DNA of 64,000 nucleotides from Bin87 sp965217175 (GTDB taxonomy: Bacteria > Chloroflexota > Dehalococcoidia > Lucifugimonadales > UBA3495). The stretch is taken from positions 496,001 through 560,000 of the forward strand of contig OZ244251.1 of NCBI GenBank assembly GCA_965217175.1, in the 5' to 3' direction. The position numbers and the translations under genes are program-made. Every line of letters begins with the position of its first letter. Position 1 is the first letter of the stretch. The notes under the pieces were generated by a model that saw only the letters and a program-made list of their open reading frames with translations, was not told the origin of the DNA and did not search any database. Shown piece by piece: positions 54,402 to 63,219 of this stretch.

Positions 54402-54845
54402 ATGACCCTCCCCACCCACAACCACAACGCCACGGACATACGTATAGGAACCACTACCGAGCCCGGCCAGATATACCGGCAGTTTCACCTGACCGACCGC
54501 ATCTTCCGGAGTAACCGAGTCCATATCGGGGGCACGGCCACATCTCGTAACCAATTTGCGACGCAGATCATTACCCGTTGGATCGACCTCAGAGACCAGG
54601 GAATCTACAACCGTGCAGTGGTCGTTATCGATCCCACCCGGAGCCTCCCCAAAGACGTTTTCCGGGCAATGAGTCCCGCGCAACAAAGCCAGACGGCCAT
54701 CATTGACCTAAACCATCCCGAACGCCCCTCCGACTTGAACCTAATCAATCCCCTTGCATTCCCTGACCGCAACGAATGCGTCAACGCCATCATCACGGCA
54801 TATAAGCCCCAATCCACCGAAAAGATGAGTGTGGCGGCGTGCTGA
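54402..54845 (+). pseudogene. VirD4/TraG-like ATPase 5' fragment
   Basis: ATG 54402 encodes IYRQFHLTDRIFRSNRVHIGGTATSRNQFATQII...AVVVIDPTRSLPKDVF and IIDLNHPERPSDLNLINPL. The layout matches transfer-type ATPases, in which a GATGSGKT P-loop is followed by VxDP and DPxxPxxLNPL. Here the P-loop position reads GGTATSRN, without the Lys, so nucleotide binding is probably lost. The gene is cut off at about 54838 by the IS1380 element. Confidence 0.5.
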
Positions 54846-56520
54846 AGGGGTAAGAAAGTGCTCCTGTGCTTCGGGGATAATGGTTTCGGAAACACAAAAC
54901 CGACCCGAAACAAGGAGCACTCAAAAGATGCTACCACTTGAGCAGCCCGACCGCATCCAAATCGCCTTTGACGATCACCGTCTGGTGGCCAATGCTGGGC
55001 TGCTCTTGCCGGTCACCCTGGCCCAGCGCCTGGGTCTGTCCCTACTGGTTGACCGCCACGTTGACCTGGGAGATGCGCCGGGGCGTGCGAACACGGGCGA
55101 CAAGATGCTGATCCTGGTGGCCTCGGCGCTGGCTGGGAGCGACTGCATTGACGACGCCGACGCGTTGCGGGCTGGCAGTACCGATCGTGTGCTGGGCGGC
55201 ACGGTCAAGGCGCCATCCACCCTGGGGACCTTCCTGCCTGCGGACGTTCCGGCGCAGCTTCTGGTGGGGCCACGGCCGCCAGTTGGATCGGGTGAGCCGG
55301 GAGCTGCTGGCCCGGGCCTGGTCGGCTGGGGCCGGACCGGGCGACGGGCCCCTGACCATCGACCTGGACTCCACCATCTGCGAGACCTATGGTCTGGCCA
55401 AGGAAGGCGCCCGCCACCACAGCTATACCGGCCAGCTGGGCTATCACCCGCTGCTGGCCCGGGCCTGGACTACATGGGCCGGCACCGGCGACGTGCTGAT
55501 GTCTCGGCTGCGTGAGGGCCGCGCCAACACCGTTCGGGGCGCCACCCACTTCCTGCGGGAGACGGTGGGACGGGTGCGCTACGGCGGGGCCAGGGGATAA
55601 CTCACGGTGCGGGCCGACAGCGGCTTCTATGCCCACGCCCTGGTCGCGGTCTGCCGCGCAATGCATGTCCGCTTCTCCATCACCATCCGCCAGCACAAAA
55701 GCCTGCGGAATCTTATCGAGGCGATACCCGAGACGGACTGGACGCCGATTCCCTACTGGATGGACGGCGCCGCCGCTGTGGCGGAGGCCACCTATACCCC
55801 CTTCCAGAGTGAGCCCGACGCCGCAACCGTGCGGCTCATCGTACGCAGAGTCAAGCCCACGCCCGGTACCCAGTTGGCCCTCTTCGTCAACTACAGCCAT
55901 CACGCCTGCATCACCGAACGGGACGGGGAAACCCTGGCACTGGAGGCCGACCATCGGCGCCACGCCGAGATCGAGAATGCCATCCGCGACCTCAAGTACG
56001 GCGTTGGACTGAACCATCTCCCCTCGGGGCGCTTCGCCGCCAATCCTGAGAATGCCGAAGGGGGCCTGGCTGGCCGTCCAGGTGATCGCCCACAACCTGG
56101 CACGCTGGACGGCGCGCATCGGTCTGGGCGAGCAGGTGGTGACCACCAAGACCCTGCGACGACGCTTCTTCTCTATGGCCGGGCGGCTCACTTTGCATCT
56201 GCCAAAGCGTTGGCCCTGGGAAAACCAGTTCAGTCGCGCCCTGGCACTCCCAACCTGACCGCGCCCGTCTGCCACTGACCCGCCATCCGGCCAACTGAAC
56301 ATGGTCGCCAACTCGCACCAACTCGGTCCGCGAGGGACCCTTCCTGCCTACCGCCTGTCGAATTCCGCCCGCCACGGCCGCACGGCCGCCATCATCGTGC
56401 CAATGTGGCTGCCCTCACGCCGCACTCATCCCCAGCTATTGGGATCTGGCTGGGCCCGTTCGCCTTCCCTTACCCATCATCCCTTGTGTCAACGCCAGCG
56501 ACCATCACTTCGGTGGATTC
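54838..56520 (+). mobile_element. IS1380-family element (degraded)
   Basis: It holds a full-length but broken transposase gene and about 250 bases of non-coding right end shared with the remnant at 39640-40114. The right limit is near TTCGGTGGATTCG (56510). The exact left limit is not resolved. Confidence 0.7.
54928..56258 (+). pseudogene. IS1380-family transposase (broken)
   Basis: ATG 54928, AAGGAG upstream. The N-terminal part, MLPLEQPDRIQIAFDDHRLVANAG...ANTGDKMLILVASALAG, is followed by an indel near 55240. DLDSTICETYGLAKEGARHHSYTG contains the first Asp region. TAA at 55598 (probably from CAA) precedes LTVRADSGFYAHALV with the second Asp. NAIRDLKYGVGLNHLPSGRF carries the Glu region. A 16-bp insertion near 56045 then shifts the C-terminus. 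Non-functional. Confidence 0.85.
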
Positions 56521-56682
56521 GCGCTTACGCTGGTAACAAAGATTGACGCGGCTCCCCGCAGTCTATAAACTACACTCCGAACCCCATTGCGGCCGAATAC
56601 TGGCGTCTTATCAGGTAAAAATAGCGATGTTCGTCTAAAATATCGCAAACTGCAACGATTCAAGCAAAACGGAGGAAGTAAA

Positions 56683-58440
56683 ATGGCGTATGACCTGCTT
56701 ATCAAGAACGGGCGCGTGGTTGACGGCTCCGGCGGGCCTTCCTTTTACGCAGATGTGGCGGTGCAAAATGGGAAAATCGTGGGAGTCGGCAAGTTCACTG
56801 AATCGGCCGATCGCACTATCGACGCCGACGGCCGAGTAGTGGCCCCCGGGTTCATTGACCATCACACCCACTATGACCCCCAGGCGTTATGGGACCCCCT
56901 ATGCAACTATACGGTCCAGAACGGCAACACCACCGTGGTAGTTGGACAGTGCGGACAGACGATCGCTCCGGCGCGGCCGGGGGACCAAGAGTGGTACCTG
57001 AAATTTTTCGCGGATGCCGAGGCCATCCCGCTAAGTTCGTTGCAGAACGGGGTGAACTTCACTTGGGGATCCATCGCGGAGTACCTTGACGCCTTGGGCC
57101 AAAGGCGAGGCGTCAACGTGGGCGCCCTGGTCGGCCACTCCGGAGTAAGACGCTACGTTATGGGTGAAGCAGCCTCGGAGCGAGCCGAGGCCACTGCTGA
57201 GGAAATCGAGTCCATGAAGCAGTTGGTCCGAGAGGGTATGCTGGCCGGCGCCCTGGGGTTCAGCACAACCCCCAAGGACCGGGATGACCCTGCCGGCGTC
57301 GCCGCTGAGGAAGAGCGATATATCCTCGGCAGCGTCCTGGGCGAGTTGGGCTCCGGTCTCTTCCAGGTTAGCGGCGGCTCCCCGGAGGGCGTTTACGCGT
57401 CGCATCGTACTGCCAAGGAGCTATCCCGGAGGAACGGCCGTCCTGCCATCTACAACCTGGTGTCCCAGGAGCTGAACGACCCCGACGGATGGAAAGAGCA
57501 CCTGCAGTGGTTGGAAGACTCCTTCAAAGAGGGGATCAGAGCCTATGGCTCCTGCATATCCATCACGGCCGGTCCGATCTTCAACCTAAGGCTGGGTTTG
57601 GATGTTCCCCAGGACGAAGACCTGATCAGCCCACACATCATGTTCGCGGGTATGCCCACCTGGGACTCGGTCATGGCCCGGCCGACTCCGGAGCGTATAC
57701 GGGCTTTCCGGGACACCGAGATCCGCCGGGCGCTGAGCGCAGAGGCGGTGGAAGGCACCGTTGCCCAAGCGGCGCCGGGGACGGACCGCCGGGGCAGTCC
57801 CCGGGGATTCTTCAACCGGCGCTGGGATTTGGTAGAGGTCTTCATGGCCCATCAGGAGCGGAACCGGCAGTTCGAGGGCAAGAGCATCGAGCAATTGGCT
57901 CAGGAGCAGGGTAAAGGGATTATGGAAGCCTTTCTGGATCTGTCCCTGGACGAAGACCTGGAGACCCACTTCCTGTGCGTTGACCGGAACGTAGACGTTG
58001 ACTCCCAGAGGCAGATACTCGGCTCGCCCTACACGGTTATCGGCACCACCGACGGCGGCGCGCGTCCGGACACGATGGACCGCTACGAATACAGCACCAA
58101 TCTGCTGGGCTACTGGGTACGGGAAAAGCAGGTCATGTCACTGGAAGATGCCGTCTATCGGCTGACGGGCAAGACCGCCCTGATGCACGAACTCCATGAC
58201 CGCGGCTTCATCGCGCCGGGCAAAGCCGCCGACCTAACCATCTTCGATGCTGACACCATCGCCTCCAAACCCCGGGAACCGGTGGATTATCCCCCGGCCG
58301 GCGCTAATGCCAAGCACGTGAGGCGGGGCGCCATCGGGATCGACTATGTGATAGTCAACGGCGAGGTTCTGCTGGAAGACGGCGAGCACACCGGAGCGCT
58401 GCCCGGCCAGGTCCTCCGGGGGCCCTTGCACCAAGGCTAA
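56683..58440 (+). CDS. N-acyl-D-amino-acid deacylase (D-aminoacylase family)
   Basis: A 585-residue amidohydrolase. ATG 56683 follows GGAGG at seven bases. Landmarks: LLIKNGRVVDGSGGPSFYADVAVQNGKI, metal HxH in APGFIDHHTHYDP, GTTDGGARPDTMDRYEYSTNLLGYW (family GxSDxGAH region, here TDGGAR) and APGKAADLTIFDADTI. Such enzymes deacylate N-acyl-D-amino acids or act on D-peptides and related amides. It lies some 2.6 kb from a family 5 solute-binding protein in convergent orientation; a shared role in peptide use is possible. Confidence 0.85.
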   Translation: MAYDLLIKNGRVVDGSGGPSFYADVAVQNGKIVGVGKFTESADRTIDADGRVVAPGFIDHHTHYDPQALWDPLCNYTVQNGNTTVVVGQCGQTIAPARPGDQEWYLKFFADAEAIPLSSLQNGVNFTWGSIAEYLDALGQRRGVNVGALVGHSGVRRYVMGEAASERAEATAEEIESMKQLVREGMLAGALGFSTTPKDRDDPAGVAAEEERYILGSVLGELGSGLFQVSGGSPEGVYASHRTAKELSRRNGRPAIYNLVSQELNDPDGWKEHLQWLEDSFKEGIRAYGSCISITAGPIFNLRLGLDVPQDEDLISPHIMFAGMPTWDSVMARPTPERIRAFRDTEIRRALSAEAVEGTVAQAAPGTDRRGSPRGFFNRRWDLVEVFMAHQERNRQFEGKSIEQLAQEQGKGIMEAFLDLSLDEDLETHFLCVDRNVDVDSQRQILGSPYTVIGTTDGGARPDTMDRYEYSTNLLGYWVREKQVMSLEDAVYRLTGKTALMHELHDRGFIAPGKAADLTIFDADTIASKPREPVDYPPAGANAKHVRRGAIGIDYVIVNGEVLLEDGEHTGALPGQVLRGPLHQG

Positions 58441-58867
58441 CCGTTAGCCCAGAAGCGATCGGTCGGGCAGATGGCCCAACCTCGTCTCAATGGGTATTTC
58501 AGTAGGGGGCAGATTTGAGACCTGCCCCCTATCCAGGGCCAGTGCCAAGTCGCCGCTACCGCCCCTCCGGTACGTCGTTCCCGCGCAAGAACAGCCGGCC
58601 CGGTGTCGAGTACGAGGCCGGGAATCCAGGGACTCTTTCTGAACTGAAACCAAGATGAAACCCACATCAGCGTTGGTTAGAATGGGGGCAGTTGAGTTAG
58701 TCGGTGAGCCAATCATAGTGGGGGTTGCTGTTGGGCATGGATGAGATGGGGGGGCTGGGTAAACGCCGACGGAGATCTGACCCACGATCGCTGTCGTTGT
58801 CCAGCGATTCTGTCAGTTGAAATGGAAAGCGAATTTGACAGTCATATCGGTTGGCGGTCAGTGCGGA
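58441..58867. other. intergenic with hairpin
   Basis: No gene recognised. Contains the stem TAGGGGGCAG/CTGCCCCCTA (58503-58531, 9-base loop), about 60 bases after the D-aminoacylase stop. Confidence 0.5.
58503..58531. terminator. hairpin after D-aminoacylase gene
   Basis: A perfect 10-bp stem with a 9-base loop; no T-run follows, so it may be a terminator or an RNA-stability hairpin. Confidence 0.4.
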
Positions 58868-59040
58868 TCAGCGTCTGGCCCCACGGTTGTGTGGCCGGTT
58901 GGTCGGTTGAGTGAGGGCACGGGCGTACTGGCGGACCGTGTTGCGCGAAATGCCCAACTAGCGTGCGATCTCGCGCCGGGAGAAGCCCTGGATCCTAGCC
59001 TGCCGTACTGCTTTCCAGAGAGCAAGTTGTCGGGCGTCAG
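58868..59040 (-). pseudogene. transposase-type HTH fragment with TAG
   Basis: On the minus strand: ALWKAVRQARIQGFSRREIAR, TAG (58958-58960), LGISRNTVRQYARALTQPTNRP, then TGA. This is the helix-turn-helix of IS21-like (IstA) or related transposases, usually REIARxLGISRNTVRRY, with a Gln or Arg codon turned into TAG. The rest of the gene is missing. Confidence 0.6.
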
Positions 59041-59305
59041 TTCCCGACGTGCCGGAGGTTCGGTATGGTTGTTAGCGGAGGCCGCGTCCTCGGCGATGGG
59101 ATCAGGCTGTCAATTTCCGAGGTCATTGACCCACCCTGGAAGCATGGCGATTCGATAAATATCAGCTTCTATTTGAGGCGATCTTTCCGATAAGCAACCT
59201 TTTCATTGAGGCAACAGGCGGGCAGGACGTATTGTCGTCGATCAGGAGTGGGCGAACTGCATAATCTGCTGGCAATCGGCAGATCCGATTGGCGCAGGTG
59301 CAGCC

Positions 59306-60091
59306 ATGTCGAACTCCATCGTGCGAAGAACGGTCTGGACCACCGCCGGCGTATGGGCGGTCCTGATCCTCGCGGTGATAATCCAGTCCATACTGGGCGT
59401 GACGGTGGCGGGCGCCCGGCCGGAAGCCAGCCGGCTGATAATCATGATGACGCTGCCGTTCACGGTGGGGATTCAGTGGTCGCCATTGGCGCGGCAATGG
59501 CCATTGGGTGGTGGCGGAGCCGCTGGCGGGCTGCCAGCGGGAACGACTGAAATGGTGAAGTTGCACCTGGAACTGGAGGGTGAGGTGGGCGAGGTGGTCC
59601 GGGTGCTGCGCCGCATCGGCGGCGGGGGTAATGAAGGCGGCGAGGTTCGGGACGGCCCGAGCCCTGCCCCAACGGGGGAGAGAGCGTCGGCTGTGGACAC
59701 TGTTCCGGAGCCGGGTACAATGGCAACTTCTGCAACGTTGCTGCCCGGCCACCGGACGCAGGAGCTGGCTGCCGACTTCACGGCGAGCCTGGACGTCGTG
59801 GCCAGACGGGTGATGTTCCAAGTGTGGCGGGCGGGTGCAGCTGGCATCCATCGGAACACACTCTGCCAGAGGACGGACCTGTCACCGGTGGAGTTGCGGT
59901 CGTTGGTGATGAGGATGGGCCGTGTGCTGGGGAGGTTCCAGCGGGAGCGAGGCACGGCGCTGTCGCGGCCGGTGGCGGCCAATAGCCCGTTGCAGGGCTA
60001 TTTCATCAATGCCGACTTTGCCGTGGTGGCGTCCGATATGTTCGGTGAGAGGATGGCGGACCAGCTGTCCAGTGGCTTGCGGCGCCCTTGA
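59306..60091 (+). CDS. membrane protein with C-terminal helical domain
   Basis: A 261-residue protein. An N-terminal membrane helix (about 13-32) is followed by a second hydrophobic patch near 45-55, a coiled-coil-like EMVKLHLELEGEVGEVVRVLRRI, a Ser/Pro linker, and a C-terminal domain (LAADFTASLDVVARRVMFQVWRAGAAGIHRNTLCQRTDLSPVELRSL) resembling a winged helix. The first 50 residues match the relic at 11338. Family unknown. A lipoprotein gene starts three bases after its stop. Confidence 0.5.
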   Translation: MSNSIVRRTVWTTAGVWAVLILAVIIQSILGVTVAGARPEASRLIIMMTLPFTVGIQWSPLARQWPLGGGGAAGGLPAGTTEMVKLHLELEGEVGEVVRVLRRIGGGGNEGGEVRDGPSPAPTGERASAVDTVPEPGTMATSATLLPGHRTQELAADFTASLDVVARRVMFQVWRAGAAGIHRNTLCQRTDLSPVELRSLVMRMGRVLGRFQRERGTALSRPVAANSPLQGYFINADFAVVASDMFGERMADQLSSGLRRP

Positions 60092-60094
60092 CGA

Positions 60095-60397
60095 ATGCGT
60101 GTCATACGGCGCCTGGAAGAACGAACCGTGCATCGGTTGTTGAACATGCTGCTGCTGATGGTCTGCCTGTTGGTTATGCTGGCCTGCGGAGGTGACACCG
60201 ACGACCGTATGTTGCGTCGGTACGCCAAATGCCTGACGGACACCAACACCGCCCTGCATCGCCTGACCGTGTCCGGCGCCAGCGGCACCGTAACGCTGAG
60301 CGCCGAGGCGATGGAGGAGCGGTTGCGTGGTCAACTCGAGAGAGGGGAGCTCACCATGGGGGAGGTCAGGGCCGACTACGTCCGCTACTGCAAATAG
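60095..60397 (+). CDS. small lipoprotein
   Basis: 100 residues with a signal segment LLNMLLLMVCLLVMLAC and a lipobox-like LVMLAC near residue 31. The mature part is short and helical. Three bases separate it from the preceding membrane-protein gene, suggesting one operon. No family recognised. Confidence 0.55.
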   Translation: MRVIRRLEERTVHRLLNMLLLMVCLLVMLACGGDTDDRMLRRYAKCLTDTNTALHRLTVSGASGTVTLSAEAMEERLRGQLERGELTMGEVRADYVRYCK

Positions 60398-60993
60398 GAG
60401 CCGGCGAGAGCTGCGGGAAGAACGCGGGCGAAAGGCGCATGGGCGGGGCGCAGTCCGGTATCAGAATGGTCCCCGCAAGCCTGCAGGCCAGGTGCGCTAT
60501 GGTGGCGACGGAATGCGTCGCAACGGGCGTGGATTGGATAGCTGGAACGACGACCCGGGGGCGGATGATGCGGCGCATCCGTAATCAGGGAGGGTCAAAA
60601 CGGGGCGGCGAAAACCGCCATCGGGCCGGCGGGCGGATTCCTCGCACGGAGCGGTTTACGTAATGACTCTTTGTGCGAATCAGATGGGGTATCAATAGAG
60701 TTCACCCTCACCGTGTATCTGCACAAGCGGTGTCCCGCGCAAGAGCTCGCCGGAGGTCTGGATGCTTGCCCATCTCAACCGGCAAGAATAGTCGTCGCTA
60801 CCGGCAGGACTAATTGTCGTTAATCACCGCCAGGTCGGTTCCAGAACACAGTCGCCCATGGGTCGAGGACAACAGACGACACTGCTGACGGACGGTGAAG
60901 TGAACGGGCATGAACGGCGTGCGGGCGTCGGACAATCTGTCGCGACGGGGTCGTTTCGGCGGTGCGCCAAAAACGACGGTTGGATGGGCATTA
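60398..60993. other. intergenic, no gene recognised
   Basis: About 600 bases without a frame showing family resemblance. Open frames here are Arg/Gly-rich and look non-coding. Confidence 0.4.
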
Positions 60994-61066
60994 AAACTGA
61001 ATGCCCGCGCAGATCGCAGCCGTCGCGATTGAGGCGGCGTCGGCCGGGAGCGCGGGCATTCAGTTT
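60994..61066 (-). terminator. long hairpin after solute-binding protein gene
   Basis: Perfect 17-bp arms, AAACTGAATGCCCGCGC and GCGCGGGCATTCAGTTT, enclose a 39-base loop, followed on the minus strand by TTTTAATG. It lies 10 bases after the stop of the 61077 gene. It may be a terminator or a small structured RNA. Confidence 0.6.
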
Positions 61067-61076
61067 GCGGCGACGG

Positions 61077-62873
61077 TTACTGTTTAACCGCGGTGATGGT
61101 CTCCAGATGACTGAAGTTGCTGGCCGCGGTACCGGGGAACTTGTACTCGGCAATGATGTTAGGATCGATAGCCACCTGGAAGAATATCCAGAGGAGGGGT
61201 ATGCCCTCGAAGTTGTCGAACTTTTCATTACCGATTTCCCGGATTAGCCGATCCCGTTCAGTAGCGTCCAGAGTTTCCGTAAGCTCTTCCCACTTAGCCT
61301 GGAGGGAATCAGTCTCGTACTGGTGAACCACCCCTCCTTCGGTGGCGTTGAAGATCCGGACCTGCTCCTGAATCGGCCGGCGCACTGTTCGGAAGGGGGC
61401 CGCGAAACCTTGGAATTGCTTGGTGCGGAACTGGGGTCTAACCGCGGAAAATTCCAGACTGATGATTTCCAAATCGATGCCGATTTCGGTCCAGTAGATG
61501 CTGACCGCTTCGGCAATGTCGGGCAGTTCCGGCACTCCGGGCAGGGTATGGGAACCGTACATCTTCATCTTGAACCCGTCGGGATAACCGGCCTGGGCGA
61601 GCAATTCCTTGGCCGCCTCCGGATCGTACCCGTATTCGTCCTCCCAACGAGTCTCCCATTCCGGGTTCCATCCGGGTAGGCTAGGATGATAGCCGTGTAC
61701 GAGCATCAGCGATCCGCCTTCCCTGAAGATGAACTCGTTGATCTCATCCCGGCTAATGGCTTTGTTCAGGGCTTGTCGTACCAAACGACCCTTTTCTCCG
61801 GGAGCGGCATAGGGCACCGACGGGTCGTACGCTTCGTCGCCGGTTGTATAGTACTGACCTCCCAAAACAAGAAAGGTCAGTATCGCTCCGAGACCGCTCT
61901 GGGATATTGCCATGCCTCTGTCTAGCGCCTGGGCAAGCCCATCACGAGGCAACTCAGCCATATGGGCTTCCCCCGTGAGCAACATCGCCAAGCGAGTGGC
62001 TGACTCCGGAGCCCAAACCTGCTCGATCTCCCGGAAGTCGGGGTGGGGGATCCGCCAGTGTTCGTAGGGTACCCGTTCGTAGACAATGGATTGACCCACT
62101 TCTCGCTCCAAATACTGGTAAGGGCCCGTGCCCACCAGCCGTTCTTCCATTCCTTCCTGTCCCTCCTGATCCCATTGGTCCTTGCTCAACATGGCAAGGT
62201 CACCGCTCAGGGAGAGGAAGAAATCCAAGTTTGGATCCGGCTTGCTCAATCTGAACACCACCCGGTGGTCGTCAACCACCTCCACCGTTTCTACTGTGTT
62301 TGCCCAAACGTCACGGAACGTGTTGAGGTTGCCTTCCTGGGGACCCAGGAGAAGTCTCGTATGGGCCACGTCTTTGGCGCCAAACGCGCCAGTGTCGAAG
62401 TGGAATGCTACGTCGTCCCGCAAATCCACCGTCCAGCTCTTCCCATCAGCGGCTATTTCCCAGCGCGTAGCCAGCAGGGGAATGTAGGCTCCGGTGTCGG
62501 GATCAATATCCAGTAGGGTTTCCACCATGGGGCTGATCTGGGTCAACATACTGCGCGAGCCGGTCCAAGGAAGGTTGGTCTCCTGGGGCGGGGGGGTGAA
62601 GGCGATCCGCAGACGATCGACTTTCGCCTCGCCCGTCATCGACGGCGGGGCCTCGGCAGTGGGTTGCGGCATCGCCGTGGCGGCTGAGACCGGGGCCTGC
62701 GCGGGAGCGGTGGCGGGCTGGGATTCGGCGGCCGGCGCAGCTTCGGTGGCTCCGGATTCTTGCGGCGCGGTCGCGGGTTCGGTGGTCGTCCCGCCGCAAG
62801 CCACGATTGCGGCGAGGAGCAGCAACAGGGGGGTGAACAATAGTAGCCTGGGTTTCTTGAACCAGTAATTCAC
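61077..62873 (-). CDS. ABC transporter substrate-binding lipoprotein (family 5)
   Basis: A 598-residue extracellular solute-binding protein of the peptide/nickel/oligopeptide group. Start GTG 62873, AAGGAG eight bases upstream. A lipobox IVAC near Cys 26 is followed by an Ala/Pro/Thr linker (30-80) and the family 5 domain: WEIAADGKSWTVDLRDDVAFHFDTG, KDVAHTRLLL, GTGPYQYLEREVGQSIVYERVPYEHW, RLVRQALNKAISRDEINEF and KELLAQAGYPDGFKM. The permease and ATPase genes are not in the window. Peptide or related solute uptake is inferred. Confidence 0.9.
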   Translation of the reverse strand: MNYWFKKPRLLLFTPLLLLLAAIVACGGTTTEPATAPQESGATEAAPAAESQPATAPAQAPVSAATAMPQPTAEAPPSMTGEAKVDRLRIAFTPPPQETNLPWTGSRSMLTQISPMVETLLDIDPDTGAYIPLLATRWEIAADGKSWTVDLRDDVAFHFDTGAFGAKDVAHTRLLLGPQEGNLNTFRDVWANTVETVEVVDDHRVVFRLSKPDPNLDFFLSLSGDLAMLSKDQWDQEGQEGMEERLVGTGPYQYLEREVGQSIVYERVPYEHWRIPHPDFREIEQVWAPESATRLAMLLTGEAHMAELPRDGLAQALDRGMAISQSGLGAILTFLVLGGQYYTTGDEAYDPSVPYAAPGEKGRLVRQALNKAISRDEINEFIFREGGSLMLVHGYHPSLPGWNPEWETRWEDEYGYDPEAAKELLAQAGYPDGFKMKMYGSHTLPGVPELPDIAEAVSIYWTEIGIDLEIISLEFSAVRPQFRTKQFQGFAAPFRTVRRPIQEQVRIFNATEGGVVHQYETDSLQAKWEELTETLDATERDRLIREIGNEKFDNFEGIPLLWIFFQVAIDPNIIAEYKFPGTAASNFSHLETITAVKQ

Positions 62874-63219
62874 GACTGATTTCTCCTTTTCGAGATTTAG
62901 CCTGCTTGGTGTCTACCTGATTTCCTAACAATGGACAACAATCAACATTATCGCGCATCTTTCCATGCGGCGGAAGTCCCAGCTGCCTGGAGCAACACCC
63001 AGGAAACCGACTGCCTTTAAGCCCGAATCCACCGATGGACACGGACTGAGGGAGTGAGAACACTGGAAGGGGGTGTGAGGAAATTACGAACGCGATGGCC
63101 CGGGCTCGAATTCGGGTAGACGGGGGGTTGGCGGCGGTCTGCAGGCGTTTTTGGGGGCGACGATGTCGGCCTACAGTGGTTGTTGCGAGCGAGATGCCGG
63201 GATAAGACGCAGCAAGAGA
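62874..63219. other. intergenic, no gene recognised
   Basis: Leader of the solute-binding protein gene and then GC-rich DNA without a recognised gene. CCCGAATCCACCGA near 63023 matches the right-end motif of the IS1380 copies. Confidence 0.4.

Noticed and set aside
6667..58960. Genome-wide reassignment of TAG to an amino acid
   Set aside because: TAG ends several intact genes here, TAA and TGA also interrupt genes, and frameshifts accompany many of them; decay explains the data better, though it is listed as a check.
59162..59851. A 229-codon minus-strand frame
   Set aside because: Antisense to the 59306-60091 membrane protein; Arg/His/Gln-rich composition typical of shadow frames.
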